NCBI GenBank assembly: GCA_949316495.1
Contig: OX439008.1
Location: forward strand, 12,419,532 to 12,483,531
Direction: 5' to 3'
Length of the DNA: 64,000 bases
From: Amphiduros pacificus
Lineage: Eukaryota > Annelida > Polychaeta > Phyllodocida > Hesionidae
How positions within the stretch are numbered: position 1 is the first letter of the stretch; each line of letters opens with the position of its first letter. Below, in pieces: positions 1-12,508 of the stretch. The notes beneath the pieces are model-generated. The model worked only from the letters and a program-made list of their open reading frames with translations. It ran no database searches and had not been told where the DNA came from. The position numbers were made by a program, and so were the translations under genes.

Positions 1-70
1 CATGGCCGGGGATCAAATCCACGACCTTTGGATTATCACAGAGGAACTGGTGCTAATTAGCTGGCACTCT
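1..70 (-). repeat. tRNA-derived SINE, truncated copy at window edge
   Basis: This matches the tRNA-like head of the SINE family seen whole at 851-1167 and 3136-3455. It continues off the left edge and stops abruptly at about 70, where the gag-like remnant of an LTR element begins. Confidence 0.6.
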
Positions 71-1726
71 AAGCAACACCATGCAGCAGCATACAGCAAG
101 CCTGCGCTTTAAGGTCTTCAGGTGTATGCGCAAGTTGTGTATAAGTCAGAAATTTGTCCATGAATCTACGGGGATCGTTGGAAGATTTACTGTAGAAAGG
201 AGGTGGAAGCAGTGCTTTGGAACCTTGCCTTTGTTGATATATTTTATTTTGTTGCTTTTTGTGCCTGTAGTAAATCAACAATATCTGTTGAGATCTATTG
301 TTCGTAAGTTGCCTAGCACTTGGTGGAGCATATCGTGGACATAAGCGTCAACTGCCATATTGATCGGCTGCGTGTCTCTAGTTTCAACACGAGGGCAATC
401 CTGGTCTCTTGGTAAATCAGAGATTTCAGATAACGTAGGCGAACCCTAATCGTAACCTAAGTTCTTATTCAGGTTAAACTGAACCTCAGAATTAGAGCTG
501 GGCAATCGTAAACTTTCTGGACGTGGCGAGTATTCGCTGCCACTACTTGTGGAGGTGTGTGATAATGCCCCTTTATCGCCTTGGATGGGGGACAGACTGA
601 GAGAGTCACCTGTAAGGACTTCTGGGGTACTTAATTCTCTATCTAACTCGGAGGTCTCCAAAGGGGGGACTAACCTTATAAAATCACTCACCGGTGAGCC
701 TTGTGCTATCAGAAGCTTCTAGGACACCAACTGCGAAGATCAATGCCACATGTACTTGAAGTCGCCGAGTAGGGAGGTGAAGAGAAGCTCCATGCAGTAC
801 CAATTCCACTCAATGTTTGGATTCTCCACCAATTGTTAACTACGGTTGGATTTTGTTTGTTTGGGGCTTTATATCACTTTCAACATTATTTCAGTCATTT
901 CGTGATAAGACCTACTTGTAGCAGATATAGTGCTGCCTCACTGAATTGTCATGTCGCAGGTCCTTGACATGACAACCCACCCGGTCACAGATTTACAAGG
1001 ACAACGGGTTAACCCTTTAGGCACGGGCCTCAGCTCATGTGGAAAATTGTGTCATGAGTTCAATACCGGCACGGCAAGTGTTCGAACCCGCAACCTTTGG
1101 ATCACCACAGAGGAACTGGTGCTAATAAGCTGGCGCTCTAACCAACTGCGCCACGGCCCGTGGCCCCACTATGGTTGGAACACCTAAGTGAACCTCATAG
1201 ATATAGGGAAACTCGCTGGCTGTAATTTGGGGGCTAATACCTAGCTGCCTAACATGCCTATCTCAGGGGATAAGAAGAACTGCATACTCCGAAATGACAG
1301 TGTACAATAGTCGTCTTTATTGGGTGCACACAACATATACATAGAGTCAGACTAGGCAAGGTATGGCATGAGTGAAATGGTGAACACAGATAACTGCATG
1401 AGAACTCTCTGGCCTAGGGCCGCACCTCAGATAATGCTTGTAGGCAGCAGACTCTGTCCAGCAGCAGGACTGACGTGGGGTATCTAGGCAACTTCTTACA
1501 TGGGTATGATAATGTCTATGTTAATGTCTATGATAATGTCACATATATTGTCTTTCTCGCACAGAGTCATTCTGTATCCCACAAGTCCCACCCAGTGAAT
1601 TTCCAAGTCAAACTTTTTAGTCAAGAAACTAATGTGTCACCTGCTTGGACAGTTAGGCCAGTGCCTATTGGTATGATAATGGTATGATACTTTAGCTGTC
1701 TGTTGTCCCACCCCTTGCCTACAACA
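69..1726 (-). mobile_element. Fossil Gypsy-like LTR retrotransposon: one LTR plus gag remnant
   Basis: A decayed, incomplete element lies on the minus strand. Two open stretches (about 446-691 and 69-281) resemble the N-terminal and matrix/capsid-proximal part of a Gypsy-type gag. Upstream of them in element orientation is a primer-binding-like stretch (about 815-835), then a putative LTR (about 835-1726, starting TGTTAAC and ending ACAACA on the plus strand). The LTR holds an AATAAA signal near 1316-1322 on the minus strand and a later SINE insertion. No pol, protease or second LTR is in view. The family call rests on gag character only and the outer LTR edge is approximate. It is clearly broken and old. 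Confidence 0.5.
851..1167 (-). repeat. tRNA-derived SINE with conserved central domain
   Basis: Read on the minus strand, the element starts with a tRNA-like head. An A-box-like GTGGCGCAGTTGGTTAGAGC lies near 1140-1160 and a B-box-like GGTTCGAAC near 1080-1090. A central domain with the TTTTAC/TTCAACA/ATTTCAGTCAT pattern of molluscan SINEs follows, then a short CAAA-rich tail. It is flanked by a 12-bp target-site duplication with one mismatch (839-850 and 1168-1179). It sits inside the LTR remnant, so it is younger than that element. The family placement (Meta/RUDI-like) is from memory. Confidence 0.8.
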
Positions 1727-3122
1727 CTTATGTGTGGCTCTTATTATGCATATATCAGGATTAAAATATATACCCCAGTCACATTTATTCCAATTTTGAA
1801 CATTTTTTCCAATATCCCCAAGGTGCTTAGGCAATAGATTTTTCTTACAAAATTGGCTGTCAACCCAGGGTGCCTTTAGACTGCCTAATGTCTGGAGAAA
1901 TGGGTGGTGTCCAGGTGATATGTGGTCATATCTATTGTGACCACACTCATGGCAAATGGAATAAAAGTTCCTGGCACCCTGGACTTTATAGACGGATGAA
2001 GTTTACATCAATAAATGATTACTTAAAATAGTTGTATTAACTGTGAATTAGTGTAAATAAAGCATTGTATCATATTCTAATAAATCATACAATGGTAACT
2101 TTAGTTTTCTATTTTCAATATTTCAAAATTTTTCTTGTCGAAATAATTCCTGTCCAAGGATTCAGTTTGGTACATAGAATCTTTCTACACAGGTTGTATA
2201 CCCACTGATTTTGTGGTAATTCAATATTAGGTCCAATTGTTCAATTGTTTGCTCAAGTGTTCAATTTGGTGCAAAGGTTGTTTGGTTCAGTTATTTTTTG
2301 CCCAAGTGTTCAATTTGGTACAATAGTGTTCAATTTGGTGCATAAACCCTTGCCCAAGTGTTCAATTTGGTGTAAGTGATGCCAATTCTCTTTTCAATAT
2401 GTACTGCCCAAGTGTACAGCTTGGTCCAGTCTTTTGATTGGTGGTCGAGATCGCAGTTTTCAATACGCAGGAGAATCACCACACAATTTAGTCACCGCAC
2501 AAGTGGAATTATATAATGGAAGTTTACAGAACAAACGCTTACCATTATTAGCGTAATTTGAAACATACTACTGTCTTATCTTGAGAATAAATTCCGATTT
2601 CCAGCACAATTACTATCCAGTTATATCAAATATCTCTTAAAAGTAATTCTTTTTGCGTTGAACGTCTTTGTTGGTGAAGGGTTAAGCCACAATTGAACAA
2701 AAACGTTTTGGCGCCTTTCATAGTTAGGTGAGAGTCGTTAATCAGGTGAGTTTGCACAATCAATTGTGAGTTGGAGAGATCGATCCTCCAGCCGTTGTGA
2801 GTAATAATTTTGTGATGTATGAGTTATGATTTGTGTTCATGGAGTCATAAGTTCAGTACAGGCATGTAGAACAATATGGCAATTTCAATGAAGCCAATGC
2901 AAAATGTATCTTCAGCACAACAAAAATTCTTTTTCAGGCTTATATATGTGCTTTTACCCTAAAAAGAATTATTTCACGCCAACATCGATGATTATTATAG
3001 CGCATTAGCTGTATAACGAGAAATATTAATAACTTATTCCGTCTAATAATCGGTATAATTAATCAGAGAAACGGGTCCTAAAGGATAAGCGACCACCATT
3101 GATGCTGCGTGACGTAACCCCC
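1727..3122. other. Gene-free stretch with a short degenerate repeat
   Basis: No coding exon is seen. Between about 2250 and 2430 the phrase CAAGTGTTCAATTTGGT recurs four to five times at irregular spacing, a decayed minisatellite. The rest is AT-rich unique-looking sequence. Confidence 0.5.
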
Positions 3123-3135
3123 AAATTAGGATGTG

Positions 3136-3455
3136 TTTGTTTGTTTATTTGGGGTTTTACATCACTTTCAACATTATTTCAGTCATTTCATGATGAGATC
3201 TACTTGTAGCAGATATAGTGCTGCCTCACTGAACTGTCATGTCGCAGGTCCTTGACATGACAACCCACCCGGTCACAGATCTACAGGGACAACGGGTTAA
3301 CCCTTTAGGCACGGGCCTCAGCTCAGATGGGAAATTGTATCATGAGCTCAATCTCAGCATGGCCAGGGTTCGAACCCATGACCTTTGGATCACCACAGAG
3401 GAACTGGTGCTAATAGGCTGGCGCTCTAACCAACTGCGCCATGGCCTGTGGCCCC
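3136..3455 (-). repeat. tRNA-derived SINE, second full copy
   Basis: Same family and orientation as the copy at 851-1167 and close to it in sequence. It is flanked by an imperfect 11-bp target-site duplication, ATTAGGATGTG (3125-3135) and ATTTGGATGTG (3456-3466). The tRNA-like head is at the high-coordinate end and the CAAA-rich tail at the low end. Open frames inside it are SINE sequence, not genes. Confidence 0.8.
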
Positions 3456-3466
3456 ATTTGGATGTG

Positions 3467-6040
3467 TAAACCTGGGGGAAAAAATTGGTGGCCCAAGGGA
3501 CTGAGAGAATAAATATGGAAATATCTTTTGGTTCTGAAAAAAATGAGAATGACCCAGCGCTGAAAAAAAACTGCAAAATTTTATTCCTCCCCCCTGAATG
3601 AATAATGATCCGCCCTTTATATTAAACTCCCCAAAGTATTTCCTGTCAGCAAGAATACGTACATCAAGTAAACAGTCAAACAGAAAACTTAAAAACAGAT
3701 ACTGTCCTAATGTGTGACAAATCTTTAAAGCTTTAATGAATCGGATTTATAAGCACTTTTTTTCCCTTGCAAAGTGTAAAGGTCTATTTCAAAAACTGTT
3801 CAAATGTAAATACCCGTGTTAATGATAAAATTTAAATACCCCTCATATCATCCCATCATAAATGTCTGTGTCATTCGATAGATGAGTCTTCTGCTAAAAT
3901 ACAAATCGTTCATTGAACCTTGTAAACAAACTTATCTGACCAGTGATCTAGTTCACATGTACCCATACGCTCACTATGTGATGTACGTAATTTGAAGACA
4001 GGCACAAGAACTGATATAATGTCAGGCTAAGAATCAGAATGCATCTCTCAAAGACACCTCCATACTGTGATATTATATAAGATGACCAAGATATTCAATC
4101 AAAAGCATTGAAGCAAAATATTGGGTAAATGAGTTTACAGGTCTCGATCATCCAAATCACTTCACATTGTCTCAATCTGAAGGTGCTCCATCGTTAGCAA
4201 ACCTTCACTGAGCAGTTGTTTGAAGTACATAAAGGTTGTTGACAGTGTACAAAATCATTATACTTTTGGACAAGTATATCCAATCCTGGTCTCGTAGCTA
4301 CAAACAAATTAATCATATAATTATTTTGCCCAAGTTGTTTATACAAGAACAAAGAAAAAAAGATAAAATTATAGACTTCCTGCTCTTTCTAACAAAAGAA
4401 CTAGCACCGGAAATATATGTTTGTGATCTTAGTGATGATCCCAGCTTTGATTAAATGTGGTATGACTTATATGTATTGGGTGAAATCATTGGCATTAATT
4501 TAGAACCTCTATAAATGTATGTCTGTTTAAAGTATGCAAGGATTAACTGTCCTTTAACATTCCACTCATCCTGACACCAATTACATGCTATCATTTTATC
4601 AATACAATAAATAATTTAAAAAAACCAGAAAAGAAACAACAACAACACAAAAATGGTATGTATGCATAACATTACAGTCTCTAGGTTTAAAGCATTCATT
4701 AAATGAGGTTTTCAAGCATTTTATTCTTGCATTACCATAAATGTTAATACCCCAAACTTTGAGATCAAAGGTTATTACCCATCATATTTCCCCAACATAA
4801 AGTTCTGTGCTATTTGAAAGTGAATGAGTCTTCTGCTAAAATCCAAATCATCCAATGGACAAACTTGCTTAGCTGACCAGTGATCATGTGTAAACACCTG
4901 CTTAGTAAAGTCTTTTTACCAGTGGGGCACCTTTAGATTGGGATAATGGAGTGATTTGGCTTACAGAGCCCTGTTTGTCCATTAATGTTTGACCATTGAT
5001 ACAGACCTAACACCCTGAGAGACCACAATAGAGGTCACATGATTGAATACATGTGGCCACCTGATGGTCAAAAGAGTACAGGCAGCACTTGGCACTTTCA
5101 GCAAAACACAATAACCATGGTCAGTGTATTTTGGTTGATTTGTGACCTGTGACCTCTGTGCCTTTATGACTGCTTTAGTCAGGCACATTATAAATGATCG
5201 CCCTGCCTTAAAAGAGTTAGATAATTTTACATTCTCTCGTATGTTATTAAGGTAATGGTATGTCTTAAAGCCACAATTTACAGTATGTAAATGTTGGCAT
5301 TGTCAGAATAATGTCCAGTTAAGACTGATCTCACTTCATCTTTCCAATTTAAAAAAATCAACTCAGGCTTGATTAATAAAAGGCTTGCATTGGCCGGGAT
5401 AGAACTTAATAATAACCACAAGCGGGATGGAACTTAATATCTCCCAGACCCTAATGTCTCCAGTTTCTACCTGATTTTATAAAAATATATATTTTTGTAT
5501 TTTTGTGTTTTTGTATTTTATATATTTTTTTGTGTTTTTGTATTTTATATATACATAAAATACAAAAATACAAAAAAAATACCATCTCCTTTCCCTACGC
5601 TTGTAGTCCGACAAAGACTCAAAATCAAGTGAAAGATATAACCCATTCCATGAACGCTTTAAATAATTGAAGCTTAAGAGATGAACACTTTGGTGGTGTA
5701 TATGTTCGAACATCAATACTGAGATCAATGCTCCTTGAAGTGTTTTGTATTCCAAGCATAGATATCTGGACAGATGAAGAAATACATTTGCATGCATTTG
5801 TCCCATTCCGCTCAACAGAAAAATATATTTGTAACAGCTGCAATCATAATCAAACAATATTTGAATATGTGGTGAAATACCATCTGCCATGTGATAAAAG
5901 GTGGCAATATTTGCATTCTCCATTCTTTGCGATTTGCAAATTTTCATGATGGCATCAACTTTATTATGTTGAGTATTAACTGTAAAAAATTGACAATATT
6001 TATAATACTTGCAATAAAGCAATGATTTAAAAAAGCGAAT
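3467..6040. other. Gene-free AT-rich stretch
   Basis: No convincing exon. A perfect 14-bp inverted repeat (5535-5548 and 5555-5568) lies within a T-rich tract at 5485-5575. A 208-codon open frame on the minus strand (5477-6103) is low complexity at its end and has no recognisable domain. Confidence 0.5.
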
Positions 6041-6044
6041 ACCA

Positions 6045-6265
6045 GTGAAGTCGGCCTCCAAGTGACGTCGGGCGCGGTCACGCTGTAATGGCTCAAAACT
6101 CATGAAATCTCAGAGACCCGAAGGGCATTAACTAACCCTAGGGACCCTCGGTAACCGTTAATTTCCTTCCGGAAACTTGATAATCTAGCAACCTAAAATC
6201 TGGGGGCCAACTTCTCCTGGGAGCCGACTTCTCTCGGTGGCCGACTTCACTTATGGGGCCGACTT
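6045..6265. repeat. Short element with inverted ends and internal GCCGACTTC repeats
   Basis: The phrase GTGAAGTCGGCC (6045-6056) is matched in inverted orientation by GGCCGACTTCAC (about 6240-6251). Four spaced copies of a CCGACTTC-like motif fill 6200-6265. It could be a small nonautonomous DNA element, but no clear target duplication was found. Confidence 0.3.
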
Positions 6266-6269
6266 CATT

Positions 6270-7540
6270 TGTTACCATTTAAACCAGTGCCATTTTATTT
6301 TATAGCTTCATCAGCGAGAATGAGTGACATAGCGCATGTAACGGGTTTATAGCAGTGGGAGGAGCGGACGTGCAGAAAACACCCTGCAGAGCACTTTCAG
6401 TGACATGTAATACTGGCCTTGTTCGACTTCCATTCACCAAATCAACCACACAGAATGCCATTTTTTCAAAAATTATAAAAAAAATAGTAATTATGGAAAT
6501 GGGCATGAAATTATCCAAATAGTAAAAGGGGTCATAGGCCATTTTAATGATTAGACACTTTTATTGATGGGTTTCATAGACATATTCATAAAAGGATTTC
6601 ACTAACTTCCTCATATTGTTGAAAAAAAATAAAAACATGAATTTTTTTAGAAATACATCAGCTACTAAATGTTATAACCCAATTGACTCTACATTCAATA
6701 TATTTTTTATTATTTTATTATATTTTTTTCAATAATTTCTATTCATACTAATTTTCTCATATTTTTCAGGAAATATTTCTTCATTTTTAGGGATTACTAT
6801 GATAAGAGCAACTTATTGCTGATTATTTTCTGAAATTAGATTAATATTTCATTTATCTAATACCTCGAAAATAAATGTGAGGTCAAATTAAAGTCCGTCA
6901 AATTGTCACTTTTGTAACCCTACCGATTTAAGCTATTTTTAATCATTTTAGCTTCATAATAAATCTTGAAATTGACGGACTTTTTTTCAATTTCTTTTTA
7001 GTATTATTGTGTTTTTCTGTGAAGTATTCTATATATTTTCATAAACTAACCCCCAATAAGCTGGCATTTTTATATTATTTCAAAAAAACTTAGTATTATA
7101 GTATTTTCCTCTGTTTTCCCTTATAGATTTACCACAAAGCTATAAATTGCTCTCAAATTGTTAATTATGAACAGATTTTGATGAATAAGGACTCTACGAG
7201 CTCGTATCTGAAAGATGTAGATGATAGGATAATAAAACATGTAGATAATTTCGTAGGAATAGGCTTTCTATTTTCAAGGTCATTGAAAGGTCACTTCAAG
7301 GTCACTGGCAATATTTGATCAAAATAGCCTAAGAAGGTTGACATTCGATCACATATCATTTGTAGATGTATATTGAGTAGTAAAAAAGTTATATCCCTAT
7401 GTCTGCCATTTCTAGTGATGAGTTGAAGAATCAAGTCTATTTATGGACCATGTGTAGACTTAATCTTATGTAAATCAGTTCATGGCAATCCAAAATGTCC
7501 TTGCACCTTCAATAATACATCTAATACATATATCTTTCAA
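6270..7540. other. Gene-free stretch
   Basis: Very AT-rich, with no exon, tandem repeat or element that I can name. Confidence 0.5.
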
Positions 7541-7589
7541 TAATCAATTCACCATTCTTGATATCAATAGCACATCAGATATCTCAACC

Positions 7590-8154
7590 ATATTTAGATA
7601 TCTAAACTGCGCCTGATATCTAAACCGCACCTGATATCTGAACCGCACCTGATATCTGAACCGCACCTGATATCTAAACCACACCTGATATCTAAACCAC
7701 ACCTGATATCTAAACCACACCTGATATCTAAACCGCGCCTGATATCTAAACCACACCTGATATCTGAACCGCACCTGATATCTAAACCACACCTGATATC
7801 TAAACCACACCTGATATCTAAACCACACCTGATATCTAAACCGCACCTGATATCTAAACTGCACCTGGTATCTAAACCACACCTGATATCTATATAAACC
7901 ATACTTGATATCAAAACCACACCTGATATCTAAACCACCCCGGATATCTAAACCACACCTGATATCTAACCACACCTGATATCTAAACCACACCTGATAT
8001 CTAAACCACACCTGATATCTAAACCACACCTGATATCTAAAGCACGCCTGATATCTAACCACACCTTCCATCTAGACCACACCTGATATCTAAACCATAC
8101 TTGATATCTAAAGCACGCCTCATATCTAAATCATTACTTATGTCTAAACCACAG
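7590..8154. repeat. 18-bp minisatellite, about 31 units
   Basis: Tandem units of the type CACCTGATATCTAAACCA repeat with a period of 18 bp and scattered substitutions. Because 18 is a multiple of three, long open frames run through it (minus strand, 6-residue protein repeats). They are artefacts of the period and not genes. Confidence 0.9.
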
Positions 8155-9435
8155 GATGATAATGATGATCCGCGCCACGGGCCCCAATTAGCACTGTGTG
8201 TGGCACTGTCAGTGCTCTGCAGGTCAGTGCAGAGTCTTTAACGTGTCTCAGTGGCACATGTCTGTATGATGGTAAGATAATTAGACAGATAAGAAGGCAG
8301 TTTTTGTCTTAGGGGAAGCTTAATATGTGTTATTGTATGTTTTCATAAGGCCGTTTCAGTGCTTGGGGACAAAAAGGGTTTTTAAGACTGCTTACACCGG
8401 GTTTCCACTATTATTTTGGAATAATGCCTAAAGGTTTCTTCGCGTGCCCTGAGATAGTACCGGAAACATGGGGCCTCTGGATATGTTTAACCAAGGCTCT
8501 TACAGAGAAGGGGGTCCTTTCCCCCAAGCAGAAGTCTATGCTGTCCTCCTGGTTAAGTAGTGGATATTAAACCAATTTATTAATGGGCGCAGTTTTCTTA
8601 AGCCTAGTGACAGCCAACCATTATACATGTATAATATAGAAAAAAAATCAACATCTTTAAAGTCTTTAAAAATCAAGTTCGTTGACAGGTTCCTCTGATC
8701 TTACATCTGAACGGAAAATGATTTTAAAATGAGAATGAAAGGTACATAAAGATTTGATTCCTTTTTTATGACATTCCATTATCTACAGAAGGTCAAAGGT
8801 TAGTACTTAGAAAAGTTAAAGGTTAGTACTAAAAAAAACTTAAATGCTACAAGCAAAATGAAAATAGGGTTTTGCTCATCTGATAGATGTAAAATACGCG
8901 AATACACATTATTCTAGAAAAGAAGTAAATTTCTGAGTGTATTTTGAATAATCTCTCCTTGAAAATTGATCTATTTATTACAGATGCTTTAATATATAAA
9001 TCTACATCCAAATGCCTCATTCACAGATTGCTTAAAATAATGCAACCATTAAAAATATTCTGGACATTATCTGTAACAATATTATGAAATTATCATTTCC
9101 ACAAAACAAATTAGAAACACAGTTAAACAAGTAATTACTGATAAACTATTAACCTGATCCACAAGTAAACAAATATAAATATTGGTTGTTTATTACAGAG
9201 TTATGTGGGCGATGAGAGTGGTTCTAGTTAGCCCTCTGATCTGATAAGGCTTACCAGACAGACCTGGTGCAGATGATCAGGGCATACTATCTCACAAGGT
9301 GCTGTAACTTACACAGGAATTCATTCTCACAGAGGCTGTTAAGGTAAGAAAAGCAAAAAACTTATCTTATATCACAGTTAGGAAACGAGAATTATCTTGA
9401 ATAATAAGCAGATAAACTGAAAATTAGTCAAATGA
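8155..9435. other. Gene-free stretch
   Basis: Contains what may be a stub of SINE head at about 8168-8185 (GCGCCACGGGCCCC). Otherwise AT-rich sequence without a visible gene. Confidence 0.4.
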
Positions 9436-9437
9436 TT

Positions 9438-9650
9438 GGATATCAGTCAATCAGGTATATTGAATATCAGTCAGTCAGGTAGACTGAATATCAGTCAGTC
9501 AGGTAGATTGAATATCAGTCAGCTATATTGAATATCAGTCAGTCAAGTATGTTGAATATTATTCAGTCAAATAAATTGAATATTATTCAGTCAAATAAAT
9601 TGAATATTAGTCAGACATACTGAATATTATTCAATCAAGTATATTGACTA
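9438..9650. repeat. Minisatellite of about 22 bp
   Basis: About nine units of the type TTGAATATCAGTCAGTCAGGTA repeat with variable length and substitutions, decaying towards the right end. Confidence 0.75.
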
Positions 9651-10020
9651 TAAGTATTGTTTAACCGAGGTTGTCGTTTCTATTATGTAAGAACATTTAT
9701 CGTGACACATTTAAATACCTGGAACAGTGGATGTAAAGAGAAGTTCCGGTCCTTGACTATGACTATGTATGAGTTGAGCAGTTGAGCAAACCATAATGCG
9801 TTATAAATAATTTTTCTAATGCTTCGGTATTGTTCATTATCAATTTAAAAAAAAAAAGATTTCTCCCAAATAAGAATATGTGTACTGTCACCTATAAGAT
9901 TTCAGACAAGCTGCATTCCTTATCAGAGACAGACTTCATTGATCAGATGGCACACATGCAAAGCTAATGGAGTCTCCAATTAAGATAACATATAGCTCAG
10001 GAATGATTCATTTATGTATT

Positions 10021-10165
<145 letters not shown>

Positions 10166-10392
10166 TTCAATGTTTTACCCATATTTTACTTGTGGATTAT
10201 ACCAAAAAGCTTGATCCAAGAATTCTTCATGATAGTTAGCTTATAGCCAAGGCAAATTAACTTCGGAAAAATCATTTATTTTGTCGTCAACTAGAACAAT
10301 ATCACTTATAAATGGCATTTGAAATTAAAACTTAAAAGACAGACCAGTGACATACATTTGCCGAAAGTGTAGTCCATGGACATCGCTCAATC

Positions 10393-10842
10393 CTGAGAGC
10401 AATAAGGGGCGATCCATTTGATTTTTGTGGGGTGGGGTGGGAGATTTTGGAGAAAAAAAATTATTCACCCACCCCATCCCAGAAATGTTTTTTTATTCAT
10501 TCACCCTACCAAAGAAAAAAAATTTATTCATCCACCCTACCAAAGAAAAAAAAATTATTCATCCACCTCCTTCCAGTTTTTGATAATATTTTTAAAATAA
10601 TTTAGATGGTTTATATTTTGTAGTTTTGTCCTGCCCCGCCCAGTAATTAATGACGGATTGTTAACAAGAAAAAAAATTTATTCACCCACCCCACACCAGA
10701 AAAAAAATTTATTCACCCACCCCACACCAGAAAAAAATATTATTCATCCACCCTACCAAAGAAAAAAAAATTATTCATCCAGTACTGCTGTCCCACCCCA
10801 CCCCACAAAAATCAAATGGATCGCCCCTAATATTGCTCTCAG
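10393..10842. mobile_element. MITE with about 50-bp terminal inverted repeats
   Basis: The left end (10393-10441) and right end (about 10791-10842) are inverted copies of each other. Both read GGGGCGATCCATTTGATT and then TTTTTGTGGGGTGGGGTGGG, with a 2-3 base difference near the edge. The interior holds short repeats of A-rich tracts followed by TTCACCCACCCCA or TTCATCCACCCTA. There is no coding capacity. The superfamily is not assigned because no clear target duplication was seen. Confidence 0.75.
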
Positions 10843-10849
10843 CTTAAAC

Positions 10850-11730
10850 TGAGACGAGAGCCTGTTGAATTGACATACTCGTTTAAATTGACATACTTGT
10901 TTAAGTATATACTTGAAACCAAAATATATGAGAAAGGAATTTTTCTGACCTTGACCAAATGATCAAAGGTATCAACTCCCGATCAAGAGATATTTTCATG
11001 TGTTAATGTTGAGACTGGTTTAATCGCCCTGATGGCCCAGACTCAGCCCGGGTTATTTTTTTCATGTAGTGCCGTAACAAACATTGTATATGATGATATA
11101 AAACCGCTTGTATTTTGAGTGATGATCAAAATCAGATCTCGGGACTCAATTATAAGTCATCTCATCGCTACTATCACTATCACTATTGTGACTTTATTAT
11201 TATTTACCCTCACATTCTAAACTACCTTAGCATTCCTTTTAATCACAAAAACCATAAACGTATTGATTCATACACCGAGACTGCATTTTTCTCAGTTTCT
11301 TCCGTGATTTGTCCAAGACAGTACATCAAGAAGTGTTCTTTGGAAAAAAAACAATACTTGTACTACGTGTTAATGGTAAGCAAAAATAATGGTTCAGAAT
11401 TTACAGTTTATTTCTGACTTGAAAGCAAATGCTAAGACAAGTATTATATAAATCCTTCTCGGTTTTACTCGTAATTGTTATAATTATGAGAGTTGTCTTC
11501 AGTGGTTATGAATGTTTGTCAAGTCAATTCAATAATATGTTTGTTCCTTGTTATTACAGTTTGGAGAGCAGCCAATTAATTTATTAGTTGTAGCCATGTC
11601 TCTTAGATCACACCCGATTATGGTATATTGACATGCTCATTAGTACAGGTGCTGCTTTGACTTGCTTTGATTTGTTAATGTAGGATAAAAGGCAGAATAC
11701 ACATCAACCAGGGTGGGCTCATGGACCCAT
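10850..11730. other. Gene-free stretch
   Basis: No exon, repeat or element recognised. A 100-codon open frame at 11115-11417 shows no domain and AT-driven composition. Confidence 0.4.
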
Positions 11731-11735
11731 CTTTA

Positions 11736-11956
<221 letters not shown>

Positions 11957-12508
11957 ATAGTCTTTGTGCCATAACTTACTCTGAAAATATACATGTTGGT
12001 TCGGTGCTTAGCTACTGAAATTTCTTTCCACAAGAATAATTTTGTCGGTATCTGAAGGATGAGAAATTTTGGATAATTTTCTAATTTGACATTATGGATA
12101 ATATCTTGTAATTCCATTACCTACTAGTTATCAAGTAGTCTTATAAACTAGAATCGCCGGGTAGTAAATTCAATACCTTCCACCGATCTTATATTTCAGT
12201 TTGCTTAAAATATCAGCGGTTTAGTAACAAGCGACCTCCACAAGTATGAAAACTGAGGTTCCATATTGCCTATGCGAATAAAATATAAATAAAAGTAAAT
12301 TAGAAGGGAATATCATATAGATAATAAATTAGGGGGTATTTTTGTAATTCATTGTCTAGATGTCAATACATTTTATGATATGAATTTAAATAAAGGGAAA
12401 TATAGTCTCTAGTTTTCATATTGAGAGGGACAGTGTCTTTGCTTGAGCCTGTGCCATTACTTGTCATCTGCTCCTCATAAAATTGTCTATTTTGCAGAGG
12501 CTGTCATC

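Noticed and set aside
1085-1165. Apparent tRNA gene
   Set aside because: A- and B-box sequences belong to the head of a SINE with tail and target duplication; no complete cloverleaf with a plausible anticodon arm was found.
5477-6103. 208-codon minus-strand open frame
   Set aside because: The end is low-complexity Tyr/Lys from a TA/T-rich tract, no domain is recognisable, and it overlaps a putative short inverted element.
7544-8071. 175-codon minus-strand frame with RYQVWF repeats
   Set aside because: 18-bp minisatellite, no independent coding evidence.
7590-9650. CRISPR-like regular repeats
   Set aside because: Repeats are contiguous without unique spacers and the DNA is clearly animal.
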